A stretch of DNA of 64,000 nt. Source: Mytilisepta virgata (Eukaryota; Mollusca; Bivalvia; Mytilida; Mytilidae). A program made the position numbers and the translations under genes. Every line of letters begins with the position of its first letter. Position 1 is the first letter of the stretch. A model generated the notes under the pieces. It worked only from the letters and a program-made list of their open reading frames with translations, was not told where the DNA came from and made no database searches. This document shows positions 39,664-49,221 of the stretch, one piece after another. The stretch covers positions 13,534,001 to 13,598,000 of the forward strand of contig CM051515.1 of assembly GCA_028015205.1 (NCBI GenBank). The letters run 5' to 3'.

Positions 39664-39999
39664 TTGAATTGACATACATGTAATAATATACAGACTGGTG
39701 CTTCAGTGACATTGCTTTGTTGGAATTACAATTGATTCTATGGATTTTCAATGTGTGCATCATAATATACATGTACAACCACATATGGAAGGTTTGAAAG
39801 TATTAAACTGTTTTCAAAATACATTTTAAAATAAAAATTCCTCAAAGGTATATTTGTTTTAATTTTTAAAAAAATACAGTGCAGTTTATTTAGTCTATTT
39901 AGTTTCAAAATGTGAAGTCAACAACTTCATTTGGTTATAAATGTCTTCATAACCATAAATCTTGGACCAAAGAAAAAATTCTAAGAGAAACAGAGTTCA

Positions 40000-40488
40000 T
40001 TATTCTACAAACAATTTATATGAAACAAGAAGGCAAAACACTTTCAAACTTGCACCCAAATACTGGACACAACAATATGTCTCTCTAGTTGTCAACTTTT
40101 AATGAAATACCAAATACATGTATTGGTTTGTACGATTCCCATGCCAAAAGTTATTGAAAATAATGAAAATAATGAATGTTTTAAATACTTTAACTGCAGA
40201 CTGTATGTAATGTTAATAGGGAGAAAAACTTAAGTCCATTTATAAGTAAAATACAGAGAAATGAGAAAAATATTATTACAAAATTTTCCTCTGGATACTA
40301 TCTTTTGATCATGAACAAGCCTCTGTCCAAGTTAGGTAAAAATCCAGGATAGTTTTGAAAAGTTATTAATGTTTTAAAAACTTTCACCACAGAGTGAATG
40401 TAAATATTGACGCTGCCACCGACGACGACAGAATGTAGGATTGCTATGTCTCGCTTCTGCGGCAAGTGTCGCAGGCTCGACAAAAAGG
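40000..40488 (-). repeat. Bivalve-type element with GTCGAGCCTGCGAC head, minus strand
   Basis: On the minus strand it starts 'gtcgagcctgcgacacttgc' (40485 downwards), then 'gcagaagcgagacatagc', a CGTCGTCGG stretch and A+T-rich body units. The head matches that at 37957 but the body differs, so these are two families with a common terminus or one family with swapped interiors. A 65-residue ORF at 40298-40495 is part of it. The left boundary is uncertain. Confidence 0.6.
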
Positions 40489-40654
40489 GAGCCAAAGTGA
40501 TGATTATCTATTTTAGGGAATTGTAAATGTTTACCATCCCCTCTGGTGTATACAGTTTGATTTGTTCTTTTTCAGCCGGTAAAAACCTTTGACCTAGTTT
40601 ACTTGTTTGAATAAGGAATCATTTCTGCCTTCTTATAATTGAAAACTGTATTTC

Positions 40655-41390
40655 ATTCTTGGTTGCCAGGGAGTCCATTTGGTTGCTAAGGAAAGCTATT
40701 TGAATTTCTACATGTATGTACTATTTATTATGGTTTAAATCATAAATGGGTTGATGGTGGAACATTATTTCAAAACTTCAAAAATTTGAAATTGACAAAA
40801 TTTCTACTGTGAACCAATGAACATGGTTGCTTAGTAACATTTTAGTAAGTAAAAGTTACGGACTACTTTTAGTAGGTAGAAATGATCGTAACCTGTGAAT
40901 ATTTAACATTACTCAAGATTTTAGATTTTTTAATAAAATTGGACTTTCAGAAATCATTTTACATTGAATATATATCAGTAGAGGGTGTTTCATAGTTGGT
41001 TGCTAGGGAATGTCATTGGTTGCTAAGGAAAAGTATGACATTTTCTCAAAAAATATACAGGAATTAGTTGATGTAAATAAATAACTAATTTAAGGGTGGA
41101 ATTTCATGTTATGATCTAAAAATTTTAGAAAATTATATGGAATCACCATTTATTGGCAAATTCTCATGGTTGCCTAGCAACATAAATAAACTAACTTTCT
41201 CACATAATTTCCAAAACTGTTCAATTGTTTTATGAAGTTCAGGTTATGATTAAACATATTTCACCATAAACAGACCATATTTCTACTTCTGAACAAAAAA
41301 TAACCCTCAGTATATTTTGATTTTGGCTAAAAAATAGTTGAAATTCAAGTTTTAAGTGAAGTTTGATGTGTTACCATAGCAACGGTAATC
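40655..41390. promoter_or_regulatory. Cluster of X-box (RFX-site) like palindromes in a repeat
   Basis: Full palindromic forms are GTTACCATAGCAAC (41370-41383), GTTGCCTAGCAAC (41169-41181) and GTTGCTTAGTAAC (40826-40838). Half forms 'ggttgccaggg', 'ggttgctaagg', 'ggttgctaggg' and 'ggttgctaagg' occur near 40661, 40681, 40998 and 41018. The RFX-family consensus is an imperfect GTTNCCATGGNAAC palindrome. There is no nearby gene, so a regulatory role is unproven; the motif may simply belong to a repeat, since it recurs at 42751 and 42772. Confidence 0.4.
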
Positions 41391-41931
41391 AATGCAATCA
41401 AGTAATAAATTTAAAAAATTAAAGCTAGTGTATTATACTTTTACAATGTATACAATAAATGTTTTATCTTTGAAAATATTTTTTTTCTGTGTGGTCAATT
41501 GTGCAACCCTAATTGTCCATTATTTTTTGTCAAAAACTGTGCAAATGCTAAAGGGTTAAGTAAATTCCCCATAGGGTCCTATGTTAAATTATAGACTGCT
41601 CTGGTGGCCATCTTGGATAGTGGACAGGGTCATCCAATATACTTCTAAAGGACCATTGCTGTCAAGTTTTGTTCCAATTCAGGTTGACCAAGTGGTTTCA
41701 GACAAGAAGATCTTTAAGTAAATTTCCCATAGGGTGCAGTGTTAAATTAAGTTCTGCTCTGGACGACGGGCAGGGTCATCAGATATATTTCTGAAAGTGG
41801 AGCATCCAAGGACCATTCCACCAAAGTCCACCAGTGTCCCAGTTGGCCAAGCAGTTTCAGAGGAGAAGATTAAAATGTGAATTGTGGACGGACGACAGAC
41901 ACTAAGTGATGACAATAGCTCACATGGCCCT

Positions 41932-42595
41932 TTCTAAAAGAGGAAAAAACTAGAAAATGTGTCAACACGGATGCCCCGCCTTAAAAACAATGTAGGGTGC
42001 TGAACTGCATTGTACTATACAAGGACTGTATTGGTGAAATATCAATGATATATTTACTTTAGGTTTCTGTTTGTTTGTTTGTTTAGTTGTGGTTTAACAG
42101 CGTTTACAGCACATTTGGCTATTTCGCAGGGGCAGTTTTTATTGATGGAGGAAGCCGGAGTACCCAGAGAGAACCACTGACTTCGGTAGGAAAATTGGCA
42201 ACCCTTGTCAATTAAGATCGGAGTTAAACACACCCTGCCACAGGTGAGATTCGAACTCAACCCCAGCGTTGACAGGCTAGTGATCATTAGTAGTCATGAC
42301 GAACTACGTAGACCACTCGGCCACCGAGGCCCCTTAGGTTTCTGAGAAATGAATCTAAATGCAAAACTTAACCAAAGTCACTGAAGCATGAAATGTAGGT
42401 CATAGCGACCCATGTGTTGTTGAACTGCATTGTACTATACAAGAGGACTGTAGTGGTGAAATATCACTGATATATTACTATAGGTTTCTGAAAAATGGAG
42501 CTAAACGCAAAACCTAACCGAATTGAGACGTACGAACGGACAGACAAGAGTAAATCTATGCTCCAGCCACATTCGTGGTGGGGCATAATAAAAAA
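41932..42595 (+). repeat. Two-unit interspersed element (~146-bp unit) carrying a SINE insertion
   Basis: The left end 'gatgccccgcctt' and right end 'cgtggtggggca' are inverted. Units start with 'tgaactgcattgtacta' at about 41999 and 42421; after removing the SINE and one copy of its duplication the spacing is ~146 bp. A tail-like 'acgtacgaacggacagac' precedes the right end. The 77- and 68-residue ORFs here (42054-42287 minus, 42495-42701 plus) are repeat translations. Confidence 0.7.
42070..42333 (-). mobile_element. tRNA-derived SINE, 264 bp, with 11-bp target duplication
   Basis: On the minus strand: the head GGGGCCTCGGTGGCCGAGTG contains an A box (TGGCCGAGTGG, 42313-42323), and a B box GTTCGAATCTC lies at 42246-42256. 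A conserved-looking body follows ('ccaattttcctaccgaag', 'tctctctgggtactccgg'). The tail is (caaa)n. The head resembles a Leu/Ser-type (class II) tRNA. TTAGGTTTCTG flanks both ends (42059-42069, 42334-42344). The SINE cuts the ~146-bp unit, and the intact sister unit at 42480 ('ataggtttctgaaaaatgg') shows the empty site. Transcription would be by RNA polymerase III if the copy is active. Confidence 0.88.
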
Positions 42596-43064
42596 CAAGA
42601 CTTATAAGAGCCTGAATCGCTCACCTGTTATGTTTATGTGTAGATCTTGCATCAATAATTACTTTTGCTATTTAATGTATATAGTCACATTTTCCCCCTA
42701 AATATTGACTTGTACACCTAAAATATAGGATCCTGAACCAAAATATATGTGGTTGCTAGGAATTTTCCATTGGTTGCTATGGACTGTTTCAATGACCTCA
42801 ACTCTGGAGCTTTCTTTTTTTACTTGTACAGATACCATTTATTTTATTTCAAGTTATGCCAAACATTTTTGCTATGTACAGTTGTCTTTATCTGTAATAA
42901 TATTCACAAGTTAACCTAAAACTGCAAAATTTCCTTAAAATTAACAATTCAGGAGCAATAACACCAAAATTGGTTGACGGATTCATCTAAAAATTTCATG
43001 GCAGGTAGATCTTGACCACAAATAGTTTTAGTTCTGGTCAGTTTTGCTCTGCTTTTAGTTTTTG

Positions 43065-43783
43065 CAGGCCTCTTCAATAACAATTTTTTTAACTTGTCCC
43101 TTTGGAAAATTAAGTGCTTTCTTAAATCAACATGTCTGGAAGGATTTGACACTTGTCGGAAAATTGAGTTTGATATGTAAAGTCGCTTTAAGAAAGGTGT
43201 CTAAAATAATAAAATGACTTCAATGACTTCATATACAATGCCTGGAAATTCTTCAATCCAGTTGGATTGAAAAGTTCTCTCCCTTTTTCTTTCATACTCT
43301 TTTTTTCTCTCTTTTGTCTCTAAATCATCTTTCTTTTTCTTTTTGGCCGTATTTGAACATGTAAACCCGAATTTTGACAGATCCATTTATCATAATTTAT
43401 TTACATTAACTCTGCTCACTGTTAATTGTAACACGCAATTACATTCATATTTATTCCGCCTGATGAAACGTTTACGCGATTCAGATTAAATAGAAGAACA
43501 GTGAAATTCATTCCCCGGTATATATTTCTCCCTCCAAAGTGAAATCGAAAATAAAATAATTTTGTCATCCATATGCATGTAAGGTTTACCGATAATTCTC
43601 GCTACCATAACGTGAATTTCAAATTAAAAATTGGAAGGTTTCCAATGAATATTTTTATTTCTAAGTCCTTCTTTCAGAATTTTTTTACTTGTCCCATCGG
43701 ACAAGTACCAAGTCAAAGTTGATTGTCTGACGGAATTTTAAGCTGGTACTGGACAATCGGACAAGCCTTATTGTCGAGCCCTG
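43065..43783 (-). mobile_element. hAT-like insertion, 719 bp, with coding remnant
   Basis: Ends are CAGGCCTCTTCAATAA and, on the other strand, CAGGGCTCGACAATAA (13 of 16 match). TTTTG lies outside both ends (43060-43064, 43784-43788), where the uninterrupted paralogue at 50700 reads 'agtttttgagatatg'. CAGG-type ends suggest hAT. hAT normally makes an 8-bp duplication, so the 5-bp match implies decay or another family. The interior holds the minus-strand ORF 43201-43386. 'acttgtccc' words near both ends are also part of the inverted structure. Confidence 0.55.
43201..43386 (-). pseudogene. Coding remnant resembling the N-terminus of a TTF-type zinc-finger / hAT-derived protein
   Basis: A 61-residue frame starting MDLSKFGF. 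A lysine/glutamate-rich stretch (KKKKKDDLETKERKKEYERK) is followed by FQSNWIEEFPGIVYE. A basic run followed by 'FQ..W..EFP...Y' is typical of the entry into TTF-type zinc fingers of hAT-derived proteins (KIAA1586/ZMYM-like), which I know as a pattern only. The cysteine-rich finger that should follow is not in frame: the ORF ends VIEVILLF-stop. It lies inside the hAT-like insertion and points inward from its right end, so it is probably a residue of an element-encoded gene. A first exon read out to a distal exon is the alternative. Confidence 0.4.
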
Positions 43784-44000
43784 TTTTGAGATATGAGCCA
43801 AAACAGTGCATTTTTCACTTATATTCTATTTTTAGCCATGACAGCCATGTTTCTCAAAACAGAAAAGAAAATAAAACACAAACTTATACTAGATACCCTA
43901 AGGATCTATTGGCCTAATTTTGACAGAAATTGATCCTGTAGTTTCAGAGGAGAAGATTTTTGAAAGTTTACAAAGTAAAGTGAGCCTGAATCATTCACCT

Positions 44001-44700
44001 GGATTTTAGGTGACCTCAACTGACAGTTTCTAGATAAGATTTTTAAGGAATTGTTCTACAGTGTCCAGCACTTCTAGACAAGATATGTAAAGAATTCTTC
44101 CAGTGTCCAATGTTAAAAATGATAAACAAAGTCCAGCTGTGGCAGCTAGCTGGGATTCCGATTCAGCACGAAAACACAACTTTTGTAGCAGACATCTATC
44201 CAAGGATCTTCATGCAACAAAGACATTTCAATTGTCTTAGTATTTTCCGAGAAGAACACCTTTGTACAAATTTCCCATAGGGTTCAATGTTAAACCAAGT
44301 ATGGCTGTGGCTGCCATATTGAATTCCGATCAGCACATAAAACATATATTTTGTAGTGGTCTATCAAATGATCATTCACACATCAAAAACACTAGACATT
44401 GAACCCGCGCGAGCGCGGGAAAATAAGCATTTTTTTTTTCGTGGTGGCCATATTGACTTTAAAAAGTTTTTGCGGCCATGGCATTCGTGGAACAGGAACT
44501 CAATGTGGATGTTGTGGCAGGCTTCCCATAAACTTTCCTGTCAAGTAGGTGGTATCAACTGATAGTTTCATGTCTATATATGCTGTAGTATTCCAGAAAT
44601 GGATGTTAATGCAAACTTTAACCAAAGTCAGTGAAGCGTGAAATGTAGGTCAACGTGACCTAATTGTCATACGGTTGTTCGTTACTACCGAAGATGTATC
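44001..44700 (+). repeat. Core-repeat units, incomplete element
   Basis: Contains 'ccaaggatcttcatgcaac', 'cccatagggttcaatgtt', 'gtggctgccatattgaattc' and a second 'gtggtggccatattgac'. It ends with 'aatgtaggtcaacgtgacc', like the element at 42380. A 68-residue ORF at 44356-44562 spans repeat sequence only. Confidence 0.65.
44404..44419. other. Perfect G+C-only-stem palindrome CCCGCGCGAGCGCGGG
   Basis: A 7-bp stem made only of G and C with a two-base loop, in a strongly A+T-rich setting and inside the core element. It could form a cruciform or an RNA hairpin; no following T-run suggests a terminator. Confidence 0.6.
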
Positions 44701-45719
44701 CACTGATGAAGTAGACTGTATGCCACGTAGAATTACCAAAATGGACCTTAAGGTTCCATCATAGTCAAAATCTATGACGAAAATACAACCACATAAATTG
44801 TCAATATGTTTATGTTACAATAAATTCTGAACTGAAACTTGATGAAAAGCTTTAATTAAATACACGTTTCATAATGCATTACCTTTTTCATTCAGAATAA
44901 ATATGAAAAAGAATATGAATAAACATTTCCTTAGTGACGGATGAATTTTCAAAAGATGCTGTGAGTTAAGTAGAGCATATTTTTGCAAAATAATTGTTCC
45001 AATTGTTCATTGTCATCATGGGCAGGGCAAGCGAGGCTTAATTTCACAAATAAATCCAATAGACGATAAAAGCATTTTTAGTGTGTGGCTGCGTGTGCTG
45101 TCCACGTTTATAAAGATGTCCGAGATAAATTTCGTCATTAATGATAAAGATGACCATTTGTTAAAAATATTTTTATCTAGGGCTTACAGGGAATTGTATG
45201 GTAGAAATATATTTAGACAGGTCACACGACAAATAATGTAAAAATGGATATTTGTTGGTTTTATCACTTTGTGCAAAGTAAACATCCGAGCAATCCAAAA
45301 ACCAACTAAGTTAGGAATTCCTCTGAACTTTGCCTTACTTCTTCATAATCTTCAAAGTTCATAATGTTTATAGTTAGGAGAAATTGCATAATGGTAGAAA
45401 AAACAATCCTGAATACATGAAGCGGAAACATCCCACTCGAAGGAGAATGTTTTTAATTTGTTTTATTCTTCCGTAATTTCAAACAAAAATACATTTAAAA
45501 TATGTGCATAATTGTTTATTTAAATCAATGTGTTAAAATGATGCATTCGAGAACCTTCTAAGGGATATGTTGGGAGAATTCATACCGGAAAAGTCCATGC
45601 AAATTCCATTTGCGCATAAACAAAACTGCAGTTTAAAATTTATAAATGCAGATTGTCAAATCCGATAATAACCTTTATAATCTGAACCATACATCGTTTG
45701 TTTTGAACCACACGTTTTG
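44701..45719. other. Unique-looking A+T-rich sequence
   Basis: Apart from the 41-codon ORF at 45116, no repeat or gene is visible. This is one of the few stretches in the window without recognisable interspersed repeats. Confidence 0.45.
45116..45241 (+). CDS. Candidate short ORF / first coding exon, 41 residues (unrecognised)
   Basis: A frame starting at ATG in a favourable context ('aaagatgtc') reads MSEINFVINDKDDHLLKIFL then SRAYRELYGRNIFRQVTRQI and M before TAA. It is not in any repeat I can define, and the composition looks protein-like: an acidic start, then an amphipathic basic stretch. A donor-like word, CAG|GTCACA, at 45219/45220 would end a first exon after the FRQ residues. 'tttataaag' sits just upstream of the ATG. 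I know of no family match. A chance ORF remains possible at this length. Confidence 0.3.
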   Translation: MSEINFVINDKDDHLLKIFLSRAYRELYGRNIFRQVTRQIM

Positions 45720-46240
45720 CCGCCTATTCGGCTAATTCGTAAATTTAGTATTATAGATTTCAATTGGCACAAAAACATACTTTTTGTTGAGATTCATCCA
45801 ATGCTTGTTGATACATAAAAACATTTCAATTGGCTTTTCAGTTTCTGAGAAGACCTTTATACAAATTTCCCCATATGGTCCAATGTTAAACTTAGTTCGG
45901 CTGTGGTGGCCATCTTGAATTTTCAATCGACACAAAAAACACTTTTGTAGAGGTTCATCCAAGGATATCATTCATGCAACAAACTAATTCAATTGGCTTG
46001 GTAGTTTGTGACAAGAGCTTTAAAGGTAAGTCCAATCAGAACGAATTATCTGCCCCTGGTAGCCATGTTGAATATCCAATGAGCACACAAAAAATATTTT
46101 AGTACAGAGCCATCCAGTTAATATTCCCGCCAAGTTTGGTTCAATTTGGACTTGTGGTTTCAGAGAAGATGAAGAAATGTGGACGGGTGCAAAGTGATGG
46201 CAAAAGCTCACATGGCATTTTAGGCCAGGTGAGCTAAAAT
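45720..46240 (+). repeat. Core-repeat element with complete 3' end
   Basis: Two core units ('cccatatggtccaatgtt', 'gtggtggccatcttgaattt', then 'tggtagccatgttgaa'). The tail is 'gtggacgggtgcaaagtgat' and the end 'ggccaggtgagctaaaa'. The minus-strand ORFs at 45732-45971 and 46020-46211 read antisense through these units. Confidence 0.75.
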
Positions 46241-46660
46241 TTTAGAACATTGTCCCTATAAGAGGTCAATTAACAATTATGGTCATGCTGGCTTATTTGT
46301 AGATCTTTGTTAAACATTTTCGGTGTTTACAGTTTGTTTTTATCTGTAATTATATTCAAGATAACCTAAAACTGCAAAATTTCCTTAAAATTAACAATTC
46401 TGGGGTAATAACCAATCAACAGGTTGAATGATTTATCTGAAAATTTCATGGCAGGTAGATCTTCACACGATGAAAATTTTTACTGTGACAGTTTTGCTCT
46501 AAATGCTTTAGTTTTTTAGGTATAAGCCAATGTTCTATTTTTAGGCTTGGTGGCCATGTTTCTTGATGGACAAGCAAATAAACACAAACTTTATTCTACA
46601 CTACACTAAGGATCAATCAGACTAAGTATGGCTCAGTGGTTTCAGAGAATGTATTCAGCT
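46241..46660 (+). repeat. Second-module repeat, uninterrupted copy
   Basis: Same order as 42596-44000: 'ctaaaactgcaaaatttcct', 'atggcaggtagatctt', 'cagttttgctctaaatg', 'ctatttttaggcttgg', 'gtggtttcagag'. Useful as an empty-site reference for the insertion at 43065. Confidence 0.75.
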
Positions 46661-47325
46661 ATTTAACAATGTTTTTTTGCTTTTAATGTATGAAACAAAC
46701 TATTAATTAGTTTTTGTCTTTTAATATTGTAAATACAAATCAGAATAAAAATCAAATTATGAAAGTAACAAGCTTGAACCTACATGAAGAAACCTATCAC
46801 CTAACCCCAACCAAATCATAGCCCTACACTGGCTTCAGGAGTGATGAAGGGCTAGACTAAAAATCAATGGACATTTTTATTTTTAATGAACTACTGAAGT
46901 AAAAATGCATGTATACATATAGCTACACAAAACCTATTGCTGAACTGTTAAGAGATCAGATTCATGGATATGTCAGGATTATGACCTCCAAGTTGTGGCA
47001 TAAATAATGGTTTGTCCAGTGTGTCTTCATAATTTCTGGCCTTGTTAAAAGACGATAGGTTACTGAAATATCTATTTTCAAAGCAATTGGGAATGATGGA
47101 AGTTGTCGGTAAACTTGAAACTTGTCGTTTGAAAAAGATCCCCAAAATCAACGTTGATCAATATTCAACACATCCATGCTTCGACAGTTGTGTAGACTTG
47201 CCTTTGCTAACATTAACAATGATATAGTTCCCGACTTCCAATCAAAGTTTTTAACTGTTAAGACGGATGGACGACAGACGCCAAGTGATGACAAAAGCTC
47301 ACATAGCCTTTGGCAAGGTAAGCTA
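46661..47325. other. A+T-rich sequence ending in a core-element tail
   Basis: No gene is assigned. Overlapping short ORFs (46948-47151 minus; 47042-47227 and 47176-47358 plus) have no recognisable domain. 47260-47325 is a core tail: 'agacggatggacgacagac', 'aagtgatgacaaaagctc', 'ggcaaggtaagctaaaa'. Confidence 0.45.
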
Positions 47326-47773
47326 AAAATGACAACAGTAATGGGTATGACATACTGAATAAGAAATTCATATTGTTCAAAGCAGTTGCTATTCCAACAA
47401 GATTGCTAAATTGGCACTCGCTCAGTCTCACGGTGAGCAAAAATTAACCTGGCCCCCAGATTTTATGCTTAGTTGCCCAGGTGGTGAATGGGCCAGTGGT
47501 TGTACTGATGTTCCTAACTCTCATGTATTTACACGATGAGATTCTGGTCTTCTGATTTCACATTGATGTGGGAGAAATGGCGGTAATTCTTACCAGTAAA
47601 CAGTTTGGGCATAGTGAGGTAGCCACAATCTGATATCGCTATATTAAAAGATACTAAAAATATCGGTGTCTTCCTGATCACGTAACAACTTCATGTTTAC
47701 CGGAATTTCAACTGTTTGTTGACCAAAAGATGAAATATTTTAAAATAAAATGTGTGAGTCTTCCAAGGAAGAC
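47326..47773. other. Spacer, nothing recognised
   Basis: A+T-rich with a short G+C-richer part near 47450-47500. I see no feature I can support. Confidence 0.4.
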
Positions 47774-48145
47774 GTGTCACCTGCGAACGTCAATTTTTAC
47801 AAAAGATATTAAAATTTTCTAAAAATGAAATAAATATACACACCTTTGCATTAAAGTTAATGCACAGAGAAAGTTTCATCAAATTGCTTGAGTTGTTATG
47901 TAGTAGAAGATAGAAGTTTAGAACCCCCCTCCTTTTTTTCAAAAATGTAAATTTTTACAAAAAAAACTTTTAAATTTCCTAAAAATGATATATATATGCG
48001 CATCTGTGCATTAAGGTTCATGCACAGAGAAAATTTAATCAAATCCCTTTGAGCGGTTTACGTGGAGTTGAGAATAGAAGAAAAGTGTGACGACGCAAGA
48101 CGACAGACATCTCTATGTGTCGACCATGCGTTCCGCAGGCGACAC
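47774..48145. mobile_element. Small element with GTGTC(G/A)CCTGCG ends and two ~156-bp units
   Basis: The left end GTGTCACCTGCGAACG and, on the other strand, the right end GTGTCGCCTGCGGAACG form an inverted pair. Inside, 'tgcattaaagttaatgcaca' (47850) recurs as 'tgcattaaggttcatgcaca' (~48008), followed by a tail 'gtgacgacgcaagacgacag'. This is the same plan as the core elements (ends, tandem units, gacgac tail). No target duplication is clear. Confidence 0.65.
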
Positions 48146-48689
48146 AAAAATTAACAGTAATATGAATTTATCACACCTTTAACCAGAACAGTTCTTGTTA
48201 AAATTTCGTATAATCATCATGTTAATATGATCACTTCCAGGATATTGAGATTAAGCTATACTTGCCATAAGTCTCTCACAGAGTTATAATACGCAGCTGG
48301 ACAGTAAACAAGTATTTGATAGTATTCTGTACATTTTCATAGCAAATAAGTCTTAAAGGGATCAAACTTACAGAATCAGTTGTGGCAAGTCTAAAACTAA
48401 GCTAGCTTGTGTATATAATTATTAAAATCAGATGTGAAAAATTTGCTGAGTGCTACCAAAGATGGGCGGACGCATGGCCTTTACATGAGTTGCAGCAGGG
48501 GACAATTGTGATTTCCATAATAGAATTACTTTCCAGACCCTTTTTTTTTACTTGCCCCGGGAAACGGGAAATGGGATTTAAGCCCTGTAGGTGGTTGCTA
48601 TTTGTACTTCTTTTCATTTAAATTATTAAATTTATATGCCATTCAGGAAAGATGTCAAAGATATGTGGATTTGTATACATATGTGTAAA
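48146..48689. other. Spacer; part of a second hAT-like end near 48535-48588
   Basis: 'tttttacttgccccggg' to 'atttaagccctg' resembles the right end of the 43065-43783 insertion ('ttttacttgtcccatcgg' to 'cgagccctg'). The 70-residue ORF 48409-48621 covers this and is not a recognisable protein. Confidence 0.35.
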
Positions 48690-49078
48690 ATCTAACTGAC
48701 CCAACTAACCCCATGCAGGGAACATGTGTATATATACCCTTAGGCAACTAACCCCATGCAGGGCAACAGGTGTATATACCCTTCTGCAACTAACCCCATG
48801 CAGGGCAACAGGTGTAAAAAGCCTTAGGCAACCAACCCCATGCAGGGCAACAGGTGTAGATATACCCTTAGGCAACTAACCCCATACAGGACAACAGGTG
48901 TATATATACCCTTAGGCAACTAAGCCCATGCAGGGCAACAGGTGTATATATACCCTTCTGCAACTAACCCCATGCAGGGCAACAGGTGTAAAAAGCCTTA
49001 GGCAACTAATCCCATGCAGGACAACAGGTGTATATATACCCTTAGGCAACTAACCACATGCAGGGCAACAGGTAAAGT
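48690..49078. repeat. Minisatellite, ~44-bp unit, about 9 copies
   Basis: The unit is 'ctaaccccatgcagggcaac', 'aggtgtatatatacccttag', 'gcaa'. Two interleaved variants exist: one with 'tatatataccctt' and one with 'taaaaagcctt'. Length varies by 2-4 bp, mainly through the TA run. Confidence 0.92.
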
Positions 49079-49136
49079 TATTTATCGTAGGAATTAATGA
49101 TTTTGGTATATACTGTAGTTATTAGGCATGAACAGT

Positions 49137-49161
49137 TTGGGGGGGGGGGGGGGGAGGGGGT
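49137..49161. repeat. Poly-G tract
   Basis: Long run of G with one A, followed by 'tcattcatac'. Such tracts can form quadruplexes and are common sequencing-length errors. Confidence 0.8.
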
Positions 49162-49221
49162 CATTCATACTTTATAGGAAATGGGTTAATATTCAATATT
49201 TTCTATCCATTTAATTAACTA

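Larger units (their letters stand above)
35943..41555. mobile_element. piggyBac-type insertion, 5.6 kb, decayed or non-autonomous
   Basis: Flanked by TTAA on both sides (35939-35942 and 41556-41559), with inverted ends CCCTTTAACGTTCG and, on the other strand, CCCTTTAGCATTTG. TTAA duplication and CCC-starting ends are the hallmarks of piggyBac elements. No transposase ORF survives, and the interior has been colonised by other repeats (37957-38573, 38579-38774, 38844-39151, 40000-40488). A second stretch resembling the left end lies at 36489 ('ccctttgatggcgttgcaac'). Confidence 0.75.
35665..41930 (+). repeat. Core-repeat element (~650 bp) split by the 35943-41555 insertion
   Basis: The left part (35665-35942) starts with 'gagcaggtatcgctcacctg' and contains core units. 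The right part (41556-41930) continues in register and ends with the typical tail: 'ggacggacgacagac', 'aagtgatgacaatagc', 'tcacatggccc'. Removing the insertion restores an unbroken core ('gatgtttaagtaaattccc'), matching the uninterrupted unit at 41700-41730 ('gatctttaagtaaatttccc'). Confidence 0.85.
42596..44000 (+). repeat. Interspersed core-type element (second module type), split by 43065-43783
   Basis: Head 'gagcctgaatcgctcacctg' (42610). The body word order is 'taacctaaaactgcaaaatt', 'gcaggtagatcttgacc', 'cagttttgctct', and after the insertion 'gagatatgagcc', 'ctatttttagcc', 'agtttcagaggagaagattt'. The same module occurs uninterrupted at 46250-46660 and 50435-50880. Confidence 0.75.

Noticed and set aside
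37957..40488. A single 2.5-kb transposon bounded by inverted GTCGAGCCTGCGAC ends
   Set aside because: The 37957 element has its own end at 38573 and the two heads lead into different bodies, so two separate elements in opposite orientation fit better.
42054..42287. 77-residue minus-strand ORF with plausible composition
   Set aside because: Lies wholly inside the tRNA-derived SINE.
44404..44419. Bacterial-type intrinsic terminator
   Set aside because: No T-tract follows the stem on either strand in the right place, and the sequence is eukaryotic repeat DNA.
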